From Moraxellaceae bacterium (lineage in GTDB: Bacteria > Pseudomonadota > Gammaproteobacteria > Pseudomonadales > Moraxellaceae): a DNA stretch of 64,000 bases. The position numbers and the translations under genes were made by a program. The stretch covers positions 63,723 through 127,722 of the forward strand of contig JAUSND010000012.1 in the NCBI GenBank assembly GCA_030646295.1, written 5' to 3'. This document shows, piece by piece, positions 37,407 to 47,079 of this stretch. Within the stretch, counting starts at the first letter, position 1, and each line of letters starts with the position of its first letter. The notes beneath the pieces were generated by a model that was not told the DNA's origin, did no database searches, and worked only from the letters and a program-made list of their open reading frames with translations.

Positions 37407-38525
37407 ATGAAAACACCATCACGCTTCCTGCGCCTCTGGCTGGCACTACTGATCGGCACACAACTGCTGGCAGGGCCAGCAACCGCCGCCGATGCCCCGG
37501 CGAAAAATCCTGCGGCCGCCATTGCAAAAATTGCCCACGACAGCAAGAAAGTCCCGAAGCCGCTGCCCAAACCCGTCAATATCCGTTTCTGCCTGTTCGA
37601 CCCCATGGGCCCCAACGGCAAGATTTCGCAAACCACGCGTGAACTGGTGAAACTGGCGGCCGAGTGGAACCTGCTTGTGGATCTGCGCATCTACACGGAT
37701 GAGCGCGTGGTGGCCGAGGACTTCAAGGCAGGGCAGTGCGAAGCTGCCGCCATTTCCACCCTGCGCGCCAAGCAGTTCAACTTCACGGTCGGCAGCGTGG
37801 ATGCGCCCGGCAATCTGCGCAATTACGATGAAATGAAGTCATTGCTGACGATGCTGTCCAATCCGGCAATATCCTCGCTTGCGATCAACGGCCGCTATCA
37901 GGTTGCTGCCATTGTTCCCATCGGCGCCATCTTTGTTTTCGTCAACGACCGTCGCATCAACTCGCTGGAAAAAGCCGCCGGCAAGCGTGTGGTGGTGCTG
38001 GAGTGGGAACCGACGCAGGCGAAAATGATTTCCGGCATCGGGGCGCAACCGGTGCCCGCCGACTTCAGCACCTATGCCGGCAAGTTCAACAACGGTCAGG
38101 CCGACATCATTGCCGCCCCTGCGCTGGGCTACAAGCCGCTGGAACTGCACAAGGGCGTGGGCACCAAGGGCGGCGTGATCCGTTTCCCGCTGCTGCAGGC
38201 AACGGCGACCGTGCTCATCCGGCGCGACCTCGTGCTGCCAAAGATTCCCGACATGGATGCACGACTGCAGCAGCTGCGCCAGTTTGCGCTGCCACATCTG
38301 GATGTGCTGTTCGGCTGGCTGAAAGAAGCGGAAAAGGAAATCCCCAGACAGTTGTGGATAGACCTGGCGCCCGCTGATCAGGTCAAGTACTACCAGATGC
38401 TGCGTGAAGCACGCCTGCACCTGATGAAGGACGGCGTTTACGATCCGGTGATGATGAGCCTGCTCAAGCGGGTGCGCTGCAAGCATGTTCCCGGCGATGC
38501 GGAATGCGGCATGTACGACGAATGA
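37407..38525 (+). CDS. Putative periplasmic solute-binding protein, copy B (DUF6091-like)
   Basis: A 372-residue paralogue of copy A. By eye well over half of the residues are identical across the mature part (KPVNIRFCLFDPMG, DFKAGQCEAAAISTLRAKQFN, KFNNGQADIIAAPALGYKPLE, LLKRVRCKHVPGDAECGMYDE). A longer linker follows the signal peptide. It starts 27 bases after copy A and ends at a strong terminator, so the pair is one operon. The four conserved Cys (one in RFCLF, one in GQCE, two at the C-terminus) are kept. Confidence 0.62.
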   Translation: MKTPSRFLRLWLALLIGTQLLAGPATAADAPAKNPAAAIAKIAHDSKKVPKPLPKPVNIRFCLFDPMGPNGKISQTTRELVKLAAEWNLLVDLRIYTDERVVAEDFKAGQCEAAAISTLRAKQFNFTVGSVDAPGNLRNYDEMKSLLTMLSNPAISSLAINGRYQVAAIVPIGAIFVFVNDRRINSLEKAAGKRVVVLEWEPTQAKMISGIGAQPVPADFSTYAGKFNNGQADIIAAPALGYKPLELHKGVGTKGGVIRFPLLQATATVLIRRDLVLPKIPDMDARLQQLRQFALPHLDVLFGWLKEAEKEIPRQLWIDLAPADQVKYYQMLREARLHLMKDGVYDPVMMSLLKRVRCKHVPGDAECGMYDE

Positions 38526-38537
38526 TGCCACACAAAT

Positions 38538-38575
38538 AAAAAAGGGGAGGGTCCTTGCGGACCCTCCCCTTTTTC
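38538..38575. terminator. Bidirectional terminator after the paralogue pair
   Basis: A 15-bp GC-rich stem (GGGGAGGGTCC / GGACCCTCCCC extended by A/T pairs) with loop TTGC ends in TTTTT. It lies between the plus-strand pair and the convergent MscS gene. Confidence 0.93.
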
Positions 38576-38594
38576 ATTTGGCATGGTGTATCGC

Positions 38595-40232
38595 CTATTC
38601 CGGAATGGCCGGACGCGAGGACGGAGCCGCTGGCGCCTTGTGCCAGTCTTCCTGCGGCACCACAACAGCACCGCCATCCGGCTGCGCTTCGAAATTCGGC
38701 GACATGATCTGCACCCCGTAACGGTTGAACTCGTCCTGCATCTCGGCATGCAGGCGGGTCAGCACAAACGGTCTGGTCTTGGTGTCCACCAGGGTCACCA
38801 GCAGTTCGTACTCGACATAAAAATCGCTGAGCGCGCGCTGCAGGACACAGGGGGCCGGGCTATCGCGCAAGCCTGGTGTGCTCTTTGCTGCATTGAGCAT
38901 CATTGCCTCTACCTGGCGCCACGGGGTGTCATAGCCGATGGTCAGCTTGCAGCCCACCTTCACGCCCGCACCCTCATCCTGTCGCGAATAATTGCGGATC
39001 TGGTTGCCCATCACTACCGAGTTCGGAATCGTGATGACTTCGTTATAGAGATTCACGACGCGGGTGGAGAGGGTGCCTATCTCTTCGACCGTCCCAATGG
39101 TTTCGCCAATCTGCACCAGGTCGCCCTTGCGCAAGGCCCGCGAGTAGACAAGGGTCATGCCGCTCATGAGCTGGTTGACGACTCCGGCAGACCCCAGGGT
39201 CAGCATGAAACCGAACAGTACCGACAATCCCTTGAACACATCACTCTGCGAACCGGGAATATAGGGGTAGGCAAACGTGATGCCCAAAGCCCATATGACC
39301 ACATTGACGAGACGACGACTGGCACCCACGGTTTCGCTGTAGAGTCCGGGCAACTGGACCCGCCCTTCCTGCACCGCATCAAACAGGGCTTTTACCGACT
39401 GTGTGAGTGCGCGCGTAATGAGCAGGATGATCGCCAGCGTGATGAGGTCAGGCAGCGCCCTGACAACGCCCATGCCGATATTGCCCAGCAGACCGAGCAG
39501 GAAATTACCCAGCTGATCACCAAAGGGGCGGGTGAGCGGAAATTGCGCCAATGCATACGTCACCCACAGGTAGCCCAGCGCGATGGAAACCAGGGCCACC
39601 AGAATCTGTACCAGACGCTCCAGCACCTGCGCCAGATAGCTCAGCCAGGGCATGTTCGCCTCCAGCCTGTGCAGCATCTGCCGCTGCAACCTGATAGCCA
39701 GCCAGTGGCGCAGGCGCATCAGCAGAAACACCGCCAGCACGGTGGGCAGCAGTGCCAGCAAGGCAAACAGCAGACCCTTGATGAGGTTGGCGGGGTCCGT
39801 CTGGGCATGCCGCGCAGCCAGGGCGTCCTTGAGCGCTGCCAGCACGTCGTCTGCCAGTGCACCCAGCGGGCGGCCGTCTTCCGGATCCCTGTCTTCCGGG
39901 AGCAACGTGAACAGGAGGGTGTCGTTGAGGGTGATGCCAATGCCCTGCTGCGTACCGATGGTGATCGGGACCTGGCCTACCACTTCGGTATCGCCGGTAC
40001 GTTCATGATCTGCCAGGCGTCGCTCGGCACGCCTGACGCGCTTCTCGGGCGTCACTCCCGCCAGCGAGGCACGAAACACCACCACGTCGCGGTTCATGTA
40101 GGTCAGCGTGGCTTCGGATGCTGGCGCCGACGCTGTCGTTAATGCCGGCAGTGTCAGCTCCGCCCTTGCCTCGCCATGCAGCCCTGCCATCATCAGGCAG
40201 ACAGCCAGCACCATTTCCCGCCACTGACGCAT
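38595..40232 (-). CDS. MscS-family mechanosensitive channel
   Basis: A 545-residue membrane protein, started at the ATG at 40232 (GGAG seven bases upstream). A signal peptide and ~130-residue periplasmic domain come first, then about five membrane helices. The MscS pore helix and beta domain follow at about 355-420: FGFMLTLGSAGVVNQLMSGMTLVYSRALRKGDLVQIG, then VEEIGTLSTRVVNLYNEVITIPNSVV. A cytoplasmic vestibule domain ends in a Pro/Ala tail. It relieves turgor on osmotic downshift and stands next to the Trk potassium genes. Confidence 0.92.
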   Translation of the reverse strand: MRQWREMVLAVCLMMAGLHGEARAELTLPALTTASAPASEATLTYMNRDVVVFRASLAGVTPEKRVRRAERRLADHERTGDTEVVGQVPITIGTQQGIGITLNDTLLFTLLPEDRDPEDGRPLGALADDVLAALKDALAARHAQTDPANLIKGLLFALLALLPTVLAVFLLMRLRHWLAIRLQRQMLHRLEANMPWLSYLAQVLERLVQILVALVSIALGYLWVTYALAQFPLTRPFGDQLGNFLLGLLGNIGMGVVRALPDLITLAIILLITRALTQSVKALFDAVQEGRVQLPGLYSETVGASRRLVNVVIWALGITFAYPYIPGSQSDVFKGLSVLFGFMLTLGSAGVVNQLMSGMTLVYSRALRKGDLVQIGETIGTVEEIGTLSTRVVNLYNEVITIPNSVVMGNQIRNYSRQDEGAGVKVGCKLTIGYDTPWRQVEAMMLNAAKSTPGLRDSPAPCVLQRALSDFYVEYELLVTLVDTKTRPFVLTRLHAEMQDEFNRYGVQIMSPNFEAQPDGGAVVVPQEDWHKAPAAPSSRPAIPE

Positions 40233-40477
40233 AGTGTTCTCCATCAAGCCTGCTGTGCGGGGAACCTGCACCGGGAAGAACCGCAATGCATCCCTGCCTG
40301 TCACTTGTCATCACTCGCCATCATTCTGGCATGGCCGGCAAATCCGTGTACACGATATAGCATGCGTGTGATGACAGGTTGGCGCCGGCACGCTATTTCG
40401 GCAAACTGCCGGCAGACTGCCCGGAGTCAATCCTCGTTCGTGCACTCCATGGCACCATCTCATGGAGGAGAGTACCC

Positions 40478-41857
40478 ATGAAAATCATGATTCTTGGTGC
40501 CGGTCAGGTCGGCGCCACGCTCGCTGCCAGTCTGGCGAGTGAAAACAACGACATCACCGTGGTAGATACCGATGCCGAGGCACTGAAAGAGCTGTCCGAG
40601 CGCTATGACATCGCCACCGTCTGCGGCAAGGCCTCGCACCCGAGCATCCTGCTCAAGGCCGGTGCCCGGGAAGCCGACATGCTGATTGCCGTCACCGCCA
40701 GTGACGAGGTGAACATGGTGGCCTGCGAAATTGCACGCCGCCTGTTCCAGACGCCCAACCGCATTGCCCGCATCCGTGCCACCGAATACCTGGATTTTCC
40801 CGGGCTCTTCACCACCGAGCACATGACCATCGACACCCTGATCAGCCCCGAGCAGGCGGTGACCGATCACATCATCCGCCTGCTGGAAACACCCGGTGCA
40901 CTGCAGGTACTGGATTTTGCCAATGGCCGCATCCGCCTGATCGGGGTACGTGCCCGACCTGACGGCCTGCTGGTCGGGCACCAGCTGGCCGAGCTGCGTC
41001 AGCACTTGCCGGATGTCGACATGCGGGTTGCCGCCATCTATCGCCGGGGCGAGGCACTGAAGCCGCTCGGCGATACCCGCATCGAGGCAGAGGACGAGGT
41101 GTTCTTCATCGCCGAAAGCGAGGATCTGGCACGGGTCTTCAGTGAATTCCGGCGCGTGGAAGGACAGTACCGCAAGCTCGTGATTGCCGGTGGCGGGCAC
41201 ATTGGCGAACGCCTTGCCACCGCGCTGGAAAACAATCACTCCATCACGCTGCTGGAACTCGACAGCGGACGCAGCATGGAGCTGGCCGGCAAGCTGAACC
41301 ATACACTGGTGCTGAACGGGCCGGCCTCGGATCGCGAACTGCTGCTGGAAGCCGGCGTGGCAGATGCCGATGTTTTCTGCGCACTGACCAACGATGACGA
41401 GGCCAACATCATGTCGTCACTGCTGGCAAAGCGCATGGGCGCACGCAAGGTGCTGACGCTGATCAGCAATCAGGCCTATGCGGATCTGGTGCAGGGCACC
41501 GACATCGACATCGCCATATCGCCGCAGCAGATCACCATCGGCAGCATTCTTACCGAGCTGCGTCAGGGCGATGTCATCGCCGTGCACAGTCTGCGTCGTG
41601 GTGCGGCCGAAGCCATTGAGGTCATTGCACACAGTGACTGCCGCATTGCCGGCAAGGCGATCCGCGAACTGAAACTACCGGCAGGTGCCACCATCGGTGC
41701 CATCGCGCGCCCCAACGAAGTGATCATGGGCCATGATGAGGTTCGCATCGAGCCGGGCGATCATGTCATCGTGTTTGTCACCGACAAGCGCGAAATTCCG
41801 GAAATCGAAAAACTGTTCAGCCGTCGCCGCAGCATCATCGAGAAAATCACCTCATGA
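40478..41857 (+). CDS. trkA: Trk potassium uptake regulatory subunit TrkA
   Basis: A 459-residue peripheral membrane protein that gates the Trk K+ channel by binding NAD(H)/nucleotides. There are two RCK_N/RCK_C halves: MKIMILGAGQVGATLA at the N-terminus and KLVIAGGGHIGERLATALE at ~233 are the two Rossmann loops. TrkA_C modules are at about 145-220 and 370-455. The start at 40478 has GGAGGAG upstream. It overlaps trkH by four bases. Confidence 0.96.
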   Translation: MKIMILGAGQVGATLAASLASENNDITVVDTDAEALKELSERYDIATVCGKASHPSILLKAGAREADMLIAVTASDEVNMVACEIARRLFQTPNRIARIRATEYLDFPGLFTTEHMTIDTLISPEQAVTDHIIRLLETPGALQVLDFANGRIRLIGVRARPDGLLVGHQLAELRQHLPDVDMRVAAIYRRGEALKPLGDTRIEAEDEVFFIAESEDLARVFSEFRRVEGQYRKLVIAGGGHIGERLATALENNHSITLLELDSGRSMELAGKLNHTLVLNGPASDRELLLEAGVADADVFCALTNDDEANIMSSLLAKRMGARKVLTLISNQAYADLVQGTDIDIAISPQQITIGSILTELRQGDVIAVHSLRRGAAEAIEVIAHSDCRIAGKAIRELKLPAGATIGAIARPNEVIMGHDEVRIEPGDHVIVFVTDKREIPEIEKLFSRRRSIIEKITS

Positions 41858-43299
41858 GTGTGCGCCAGATCCTCCGCATTCTGGGCGTGCTGATGCTGAT
41901 GTACAGCCTGACCCTGCTGCCACCGTTTGCCCTCAGCATCTACATGGACGACGGCAGTGCCACGGCATTTTCTGCCGCCTGGCTGGAAATTGTGGTGCTG
42001 GGCCTGCTGGCATGGCTGCCCAACCGCGACCGCAAGGAAGAGCTGACACCACGTGACGGCTTTGTCGTGGTGCTGCTGTTCTGGCTGGTGTTCGGGATGA
42101 TCGGCGCATTTCCATTTCTGCTGGCACCGCATCACCAGCTGACGTTGGTGGACGCGCTGTTCGAGTCCTTCTCGGGGCTGACCGGCACCGGCTCCAGCGT
42201 GATTGCCGACGTCGACAATATTCCTGCGTCACTGAACTATTACCGTCACCAGTTATGCTGGCTGGGCGGCATGGGCATTGTCGTGCTGGCGGTGGCCGTG
42301 CTGCCGATGCTGGGCGTGGGCGGCATGCAGCTGTACAAGGCCGAATCGCCTGGCGTGGTGAAAGACAAGCTGACACCACGCATCACGCAAACGGCAAAGG
42401 CACTGTGGCTGATTTATGTCGGCATGACGCTGGCCTGCCTGCTCGCTTTCCGGCTGGCCGGCATGAGCTGGCTGGATGCGGTGTGCCACAGCTTTTCCAC
42501 CATTGCGACCGCCGGCTTCTCCACGCACGGCAGCAGCATTGGCCACTTCAACAGCCCGCTGATCGAAATGATTGCCGTGTTCTTCATGTTTGCCGGTGCC
42601 ATCAATTTCGGCCTGCACTTCATGGCACTGCGGCGGGGCCGCTTTATCGCCTACTGGCGCGATCCCGAACTGCGCTTTTTTGCCCTGTCGCTGGCCCTGC
42701 TGATGGCTCTGGTCACGGTCATGCTGTGGCTGGACAGTCCGCTGGCGCCCTTGCAGGCATTACGCCATGCCGTCTTCATGAGCACATCAATGCTCACCAC
42801 AACCGGCTTTGTCAGCACGGACTTCACCCTGTGGCCCGGCATCCTGCCGTTTCTCGTGGTCAGTGCCTGCATCATGGGCGGCATGGCCGGCTCTACCGCA
42901 TCGGGCGTGAAACCCTTGCGCATGCTGCTGGCACTCAAGCACAGCCTGCGTGAAATATCGCGACTGCTGCACCCCAACGGGGTGTTCGCCATTCGCCTGG
43001 GGCGCAAGACCGTCAGCCCGCGCGTGATTGATGCCGTATGGGGCTTCCTGACCCTGTACCTGCTGGTCTTTATCGTGCTGATGTGGAGCGTGATGGCCAC
43101 CGGCGTGGATTTCATGACCGCCTATGGTTCGGTAATCTGCTCACTGAACAACGCCGGCGCCGGCCTTGGTGCCACCAGCAGCAATTACGCCACAATCAAC
43201 GAGCCTGCCAAACTGATCCTGATCAGCGCCATGATTCTGGGACGACTTGAAATATTTACCGTGCTTGTCCTGTTCACCCCGGCCTTCTGGCGCCGCTGA
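41854..43299 (+). CDS. trkH: Trk potassium transporter, membrane subunit (TrkH/TrkI)
   Basis: A 481-residue inner-membrane K+ channel subunit with about ten hydrophobic segments. The selectivity-filter repeats are visible: FSGLTGTGSSVI, FSTIATAGFSTHGSS, STSMLTTTGFVSTD and ICSLNNAGAGLGATSS. The conserved segment IMGGMAGSTASGVKPLRML is also present. It is co-translated with trkA via an ATGA overlap and ends at a terminator. Confidence 0.95.
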   Translation: MSVRQILRILGVLMLMYSLTLLPPFALSIYMDDGSATAFSAAWLEIVVLGLLAWLPNRDRKEELTPRDGFVVVLLFWLVFGMIGAFPFLLAPHHQLTLVDALFESFSGLTGTGSSVIADVDNIPASLNYYRHQLCWLGGMGIVVLAVAVLPMLGVGGMQLYKAESPGVVKDKLTPRITQTAKALWLIYVGMTLACLLAFRLAGMSWLDAVCHSFSTIATAGFSTHGSSIGHFNSPLIEMIAVFFMFAGAINFGLHFMALRRGRFIAYWRDPELRFFALSLALLMALVTVMLWLDSPLAPLQALRHAVFMSTSMLTTTGFVSTDFTLWPGILPFLVVSACIMGGMAGSTASGVKPLRMLLALKHSLREISRLLHPNGVFAIRLGRKTVSPRVIDAVWGFLTLYLLVFIVLMWSVMATGVDFMTAYGSVICSLNNAGAGLGATSSNYATINEPAKLILISAMILGRLEIFTVLVLFTPAFWRR

Positions 43300-43318
43300 T
43301 TTCGTCACACCGCCGCAA

Positions 43319-43358
43319 TAAAAAACCCGTGTTGCCCTGAGGCAGCACGGGTTTTTTT
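43319..43358. terminator. Bidirectional terminator after trkH
   Basis: The stem ACCCGTGTTGCC / GGCAGCACGGGT (one G-T pair) with loop CTGA is flanked by AAAAA and TTTTTTT. It also fits the minus-strand gene ending at 43383. Confidence 0.92.
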
Positions 43359-43382
43359 GCGGGAGCGAACCCCGGGCTGTAA

Positions 43383-43943
43383 TTATTCGGCCGGGGGAGG
43401 CGGGTACTGCTCGAATGCCTTGCTCACGAACTTGGCCACCAGCTCCTTCGATACCGGCAACTGCACCACATCCTCGATCAGTGCACGCCAGACCACCTTG
43501 TTGCCATCCCGCTTGCGCAGGTCAATCTGCAAGGTGCCCTGGCCATACTTCACTTCTTTCGGCTTGCCGGTCGGATCGGTTTCCTGCTCTTCCTGGGGAA
43601 GAATCTGCCACTGGCCGCCATCGAAATACGGCATGCCCTGGGTTTCACGGGTATGCAGGGAGGCATCCACACCGGCCGTCACGGTCACCATGACATCCGG
43701 CACCTCGTTGGACTCCTGCAGACCTTCCTTGAGCAACTGTGCCCTGGTGACCGCACGCAAACCATCAATATTGGCCTGCTTGACCTTGGCACCACTGGTA
43801 CGGGTGATGGTGACGCGGTCAATGCGGAAGGTCTTGATGGCATCAAAGCTGACCGAACGATCCGCCAGAATCTTGTATTCCTCTGCGTGCAGTGCACCGC
43901 TGGCGAGCACCACCAGTGCCCCCGCCATGATCTGTCTGAACAT
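43383..43943 (-). CDS. Exported DUF4136-like protein
   Basis: A 186-residue protein started at the ATG at 43943 (GAGGG upstream). A signal peptide ends near LHAEE. The body shows the DUF4136 pattern: SFDAIKTFRIDRVTI early, PDVMVTVTAGVD in the middle, GTLQIDLRKRDGNKVVWRALIEDVV, and a final KAFEQYPPPP. There is no lipobox, so it is probably a soluble periplasmic protein. Its function is unknown. Confidence 0.75.
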   Translation of the reverse strand: MFRQIMAGALVVLASGALHAEEYKILADRSVSFDAIKTFRIDRVTITRTSGAKVKQANIDGLRAVTRAQLLKEGLQESNEVPDVMVTVTAGVDASLHTRETQGMPYFDGGQWQILPQEEQETDPTGKPKEVKYGQGTLQIDLRKRDGNKVVWRALIEDVVQLPVSKELVAKFVSKAFEQYPPPPAE

Positions 43944-44083
43944 CACTGTTCCCTCTGCTGATGATTGTTGTTCTTCTTCCAGTGCAGGCTAGCTGCAATC
44001 CCGTCGCCAGTGCAAGCCGGGCATTGAATTGGGCATGGGCAGTGGCCGCTGCGCCCCGGACGGGACGCAGGGCCGCCCGGACC

Positions 44084-45229
44084 TCAGCGTCCGACCAGCG
44101 AACGGGCGATCACTTCCTTCATGATCTCGTTGGCGCCGCCATAGATGCGCTGGATGCGCGCATCGACATAGGCACGGGCCACCGGGTATTCCACCATGTA
44201 GCCGTAACCGCCATGCATCTGCAGGCAGGCATCGGCCACGCGACCCTGCAGGTCGGTGGTGGAGAGCTTGATCATGGCAGCGGTCGGTACATCCAGCTTG
44301 CCTTCCATGTACAGCGCAATGCCGTGATTCAGGAACGCCTTGTTGCACTCGATTTCCGTCTTGCACTGGGCCAGTGTGAAGCGCGTGTTCTGCAGTTGCG
44401 ACAGTGGCGCACCAAAGGCCTTGCGCTCGGTGACGTAGCTGATGGTGGAGTCGAGCACACCCTCGGCGCCATACACACCCTGCACGGCAATGTTCAAACG
44501 CTCACGCGGCAGTTCCTGCATCATGTAGGAAAAGCCCTTGCCTTCTTCACCCAGCAGCGCCGATGCCGGCACGCGCAGGTTGTCAAAGAACAGCTCGGAG
44601 GTGTCCTGTGAATGCAGGCCGATCTTCTCCAGGTTCTTGCCACGGGCAAAGCCGGGCAGGGACGTATCCACCAGGAACAGCGACACGCCCTTGGCGCCCG
44701 CAGCCGGATCGGTCTTGGCGGCGAGGATCAGCAGGCCGGCATGCTGGCCGTTGGAGATGAAGGTCTTGGAGCCATTGATGACGTAATGATCGCCATCACG
44801 AATGGCCGAGGTACGGATGTTGGCAAGATCGGAGCCGGCACCCGGCTCGGTCATGCCGATGGCGCCCACGGCTTCGCCGGAGACCAGCTTGGGCAGCCAG
44901 AAATCCTTCTGGGCCTGATTGCCAAGGTGGGCCACATAGGGCGCCACAATGTCGGAGTGCACGGACAGGCCGGTGCACAGCGAACCCATGCCGGCACGGG
45001 CGGTTTCTTCCAGCACCACGACGCAATACTGGTAGGGCACGCCGGAGCCGCCGTACTGCTCGTCCTGGTCCACGGCGAGCAGGCCGTTCTCGCCGAGCTT
45101 GTTCCAGATTTCGCGGGGCATCCACGAATCTTTTTCCCACTGTGCGTAGTGGGGGGCGATTTCCTTGTCGAGGAAACGCTTGACGTTGTCACGGAAAAGT
45201 TCAAGTTCAGCGGGATCGATCTGGCTCAT
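44084..45229 (-). CDS. Acyl-CoA dehydrogenase (long-chain type)
   Basis: A 381-residue FAD enzyme of beta-oxidation or branched-chain catabolism. The N-, middle and C-domains are present, with AIGMTEPGAGSDLANIRT (FAD site), RKAFGAPLSQLQ, and RIYGGANEIMKEVIARSLVGR at the C-terminus. The Glu of medium-chain enzymes is replaced by Gly there (IYGGA). A conserved Glu-256 in YGAEGVL occupies the catalytic position used by long-chain and isovaleryl-CoA types. It stands alone on its strand; a nearby HMG-CoA lyase may belong to the same catabolism. Confidence 0.93.
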   Translation of the reverse strand: MSQIDPAELELFRDNVKRFLDKEIAPHYAQWEKDSWMPREIWNKLGENGLLAVDQDEQYGGSGVPYQYCVVVLEETARAGMGSLCTGLSVHSDIVAPYVAHLGNQAQKDFWLPKLVSGEAVGAIGMTEPGAGSDLANIRTSAIRDGDHYVINGSKTFISNGQHAGLLILAAKTDPAAGAKGVSLFLVDTSLPGFARGKNLEKIGLHSQDTSELFFDNLRVPASALLGEEGKGFSYMMQELPRERLNIAVQGVYGAEGVLDSTISYVTERKAFGAPLSQLQNTRFTLAQCKTEIECNKAFLNHGIALYMEGKLDVPTAAMIKLSTTDLQGRVADACLQMHGGYGYMVEYPVARAYVDARIQRIYGGANEIMKEVIARSLVGR

Positions 45230-45378
45230 GGCGGGGTCCGGTTGTTCAGAAAACGGCGCGATTGTAGCGCGCTTGCGCCCGGCCGGTCACGGAAACACCC
45301 GCCGGACAGCAACGTTGTCGAAACGGGCCGCAGGGCGTAGGCTCCGCGCCATTCCCTACAGGCACGTCCGGGTCCGTC

Positions 45379-45924
45379 ATGGCACTGAAATCCACCGTCT
45401 ACAAGGCCGATCTGCAGATCACCGATCTTGACCGGCACTACTACGCCAACCATCAGCTGACGCTGGCCCTGCACCCCTCCGAAACCGAGGAGCGCCTGAT
45501 GGTGCGGCTGCTGGCCTTTGCCGACTGTGCCAGCGAGCAGCTGCAGTTCTCGCAGGGCCTCGACAATCCGGATGATCCCCCCCTGTGGGAAAAGGACCTG
45601 ACCGGCGCCATCGTGCACTGGATAGATCTGGGCCAGCCGGACGAAACCCGCCTGCGCAAGGCCTCCGGGCGCGCGGAAAAAGTCACCGTCTACTGTTACG
45701 GCGGCGCCAGTACCACCATGTGGTGGTCCCAGATTGTCGGCAAGCTGTCACGCCAGCAGCACCTGCGCGTGGTCCGCCTGTCCGAGGAAAGCGTGGCCGC
45801 ACTGGCCGCCCTGTGCGAGCGCAGCATGCGCCTGCAGGTCACCCTGCAGGATGGCGAATGGTTTGTCAGCAGCGAGCGGGGCGATGTCACGGTTACGCCG
45901 GAGCAGTTGTTTCCGGCGCCATGA
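45379..45924 (+). CDS. YaeQ family protein
   Basis: A 181-residue protein with family landmarks MALKSTVYKADLQITDLDRHYY, HPSETEERLMVRLLAFA, WEKDLTGAIVHWIDLGQPDE and YGGASTTMWWSQI. The fold resembles PD-(D/E)XK nucleases, but the biochemical role is not established. It is divergent from the acyl-CoA dehydrogenase and followed 45 bases later by the HMG-CoA lyase gene. Confidence 0.93.
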   Translation: MALKSTVYKADLQITDLDRHYYANHQLTLALHPSETEERLMVRLLAFADCASEQLQFSQGLDNPDDPPLWEKDLTGAIVHWIDLGQPDETRLRKASGRAEKVTVYCYGGASTTMWWSQIVGKLSRQQHLRVVRLSEESVAALAALCERSMRLQVTLQDGEWFVSSERGDVTVTPEQLFPAP

Positions 45925-45969
45925 TGAGTGGCGTAGTATCAGGCATCCCCGTCACCACAGCCTTGCACC

Positions 45970-46935
45970 ATGAAAGAACCCGTCCGCGTCACCGAAGTCG
46001 GCCTCCGTGATGGCCTGCAGAACCAGCCCCATCCTGTCAGCACCGCCGGCAAGCTGGAGCTGGCCGGTGCCCTCATCCGTGCCGGTGTCCGCCATCTGGA
46101 GGCGGTGAGCTTTGTCCATCCCAAGGCCGTCCCGCAGATGGCCGATGCCGCCGAAGTCACCGCCGGCCTGCCGTTTTTCGGCGGGGGGGCGGGCAGGGGC
46201 ATCGACTACATGGCGCTGGTGCCCAACCTCAAGGGCTACGAGAGGGCAAAAGTCGCCGGCTACCAGAAGGTCGCCGTGGTGCTGGCTACTACCGACACCT
46301 TCAACCTGCGCAACCTGCGCATGACCCGTGACCAGGCCGAAGCCACCTGCCGAGAGGTCATGGCCCAGGCCCGCGCCGATGGCATCTATGTCCGTGCCTA
46401 CCTGTCCGGTGCCTGTGCCTGCCCCTACGACGGCCTCACCGATGTCAGTGTCGTTCATGAGCTGAGTGAACGCTTGCTTACTGCTGGCGCCAATGAAGTT
46501 GCGATATCCGACACCATTGGTGCCGGCAATCCGAAACAGATCCGCGACATTCTCGGCCCGCTGGTACGCGCCCACGGCGCCACGCCATTCAACCTGCACC
46601 TGCACGACACCCGCGGCATGGCCCTGGCCATGACCTGGGCCGGACTGGAGGCGGGGGTCCGGCATTTTGATGCCAGCATCGGCGGCCTCGGGGGTTGTCC
46701 GTTTGCCCCGGGCGCCAGCGGCAACGTCGCCACCGAGGATCTGGTGTACCTGCTGCACGGGGCCGGTTTTGATACCGGCATCGACCTCGACCACCTCTAC
46801 GATGCCGTGGCCGTGGCCGAGTCCGTCACGCAGCAGTCCCTCGGGGGAAACTACACCCGGTGGCGTCGCTCCCAGACACGGCGCCACTGGGAACAGGCCA
46901 ACACCTGTGCACCGGAAGACGGCCGCGCCGGGTAA
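45970..46935 (+). CDS. Hydroxymethylglutaryl-CoA lyase
   Basis: A 321-residue TIM-barrel enzyme cleaving HMG-CoA to acetoacetate and acetyl-CoA, the last step of leucine degradation. Motifs: VRVTEVGLRDGLQNQ (metal Asp and catalytic Arg-Asp), ISDTIGAGNPKQI, NLHLHDTRGMALA (metal His pair) and GLGGCPFAPGASGNVATEDL (catalytic Cys). No other leucine pathway genes are in the window, although the acyl-CoA dehydrogenase is close. Confidence 0.94.
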   Translation: MKEPVRVTEVGLRDGLQNQPHPVSTAGKLELAGALIRAGVRHLEAVSFVHPKAVPQMADAAEVTAGLPFFGGGAGRGIDYMALVPNLKGYERAKVAGYQKVAVVLATTDTFNLRNLRMTRDQAEATCREVMAQARADGIYVRAYLSGACACPYDGLTDVSVVHELSERLLTAGANEVAISDTIGAGNPKQIRDILGPLVRAHGATPFNLHLHDTRGMALAMTWAGLEAGVRHFDASIGGLGGCPFAPGASGNVATEDLVYLLHGAGFDTGIDLDHLYDAVAVAESVTQQSLGGNYTRWRRSQTRRHWEQANTCAPEDGRAG

Positions 46936-46999
46936 ACCGGCCATCCGCCCGTTCCCCCATTGATGTGATGCTGCACCCGCTTTCCGGTCGCGGTGGCTA

Positions 47000-47023
47000 C
47001 CGCCGCTGGCAGAGCAGCGGCGG
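47000..47023. other. GC-rich hairpin after the HMG-CoA lyase gene
   Basis: A perfect 9-bp stem CCGCCGCTG / CAGCGGCGG with a six-base loop, 65 bases past the stop. No T-run follows, so a terminator role is uncertain. Confidence 0.35.
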
Positions 47024-47079
47024 CTGGTCTATACCAAAAACACCAGCCCCTCATCACAACAAACGCAAGGGTGACCATC

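Noticed and set aside
44046..44076. GC-rich inverted repeat after the acyl-CoA dehydrogenase as a terminator
   Set aside because: Pairing is interrupted and no T-run follows on the minus strand; it is indistinguishable from background GC-rich pairing.
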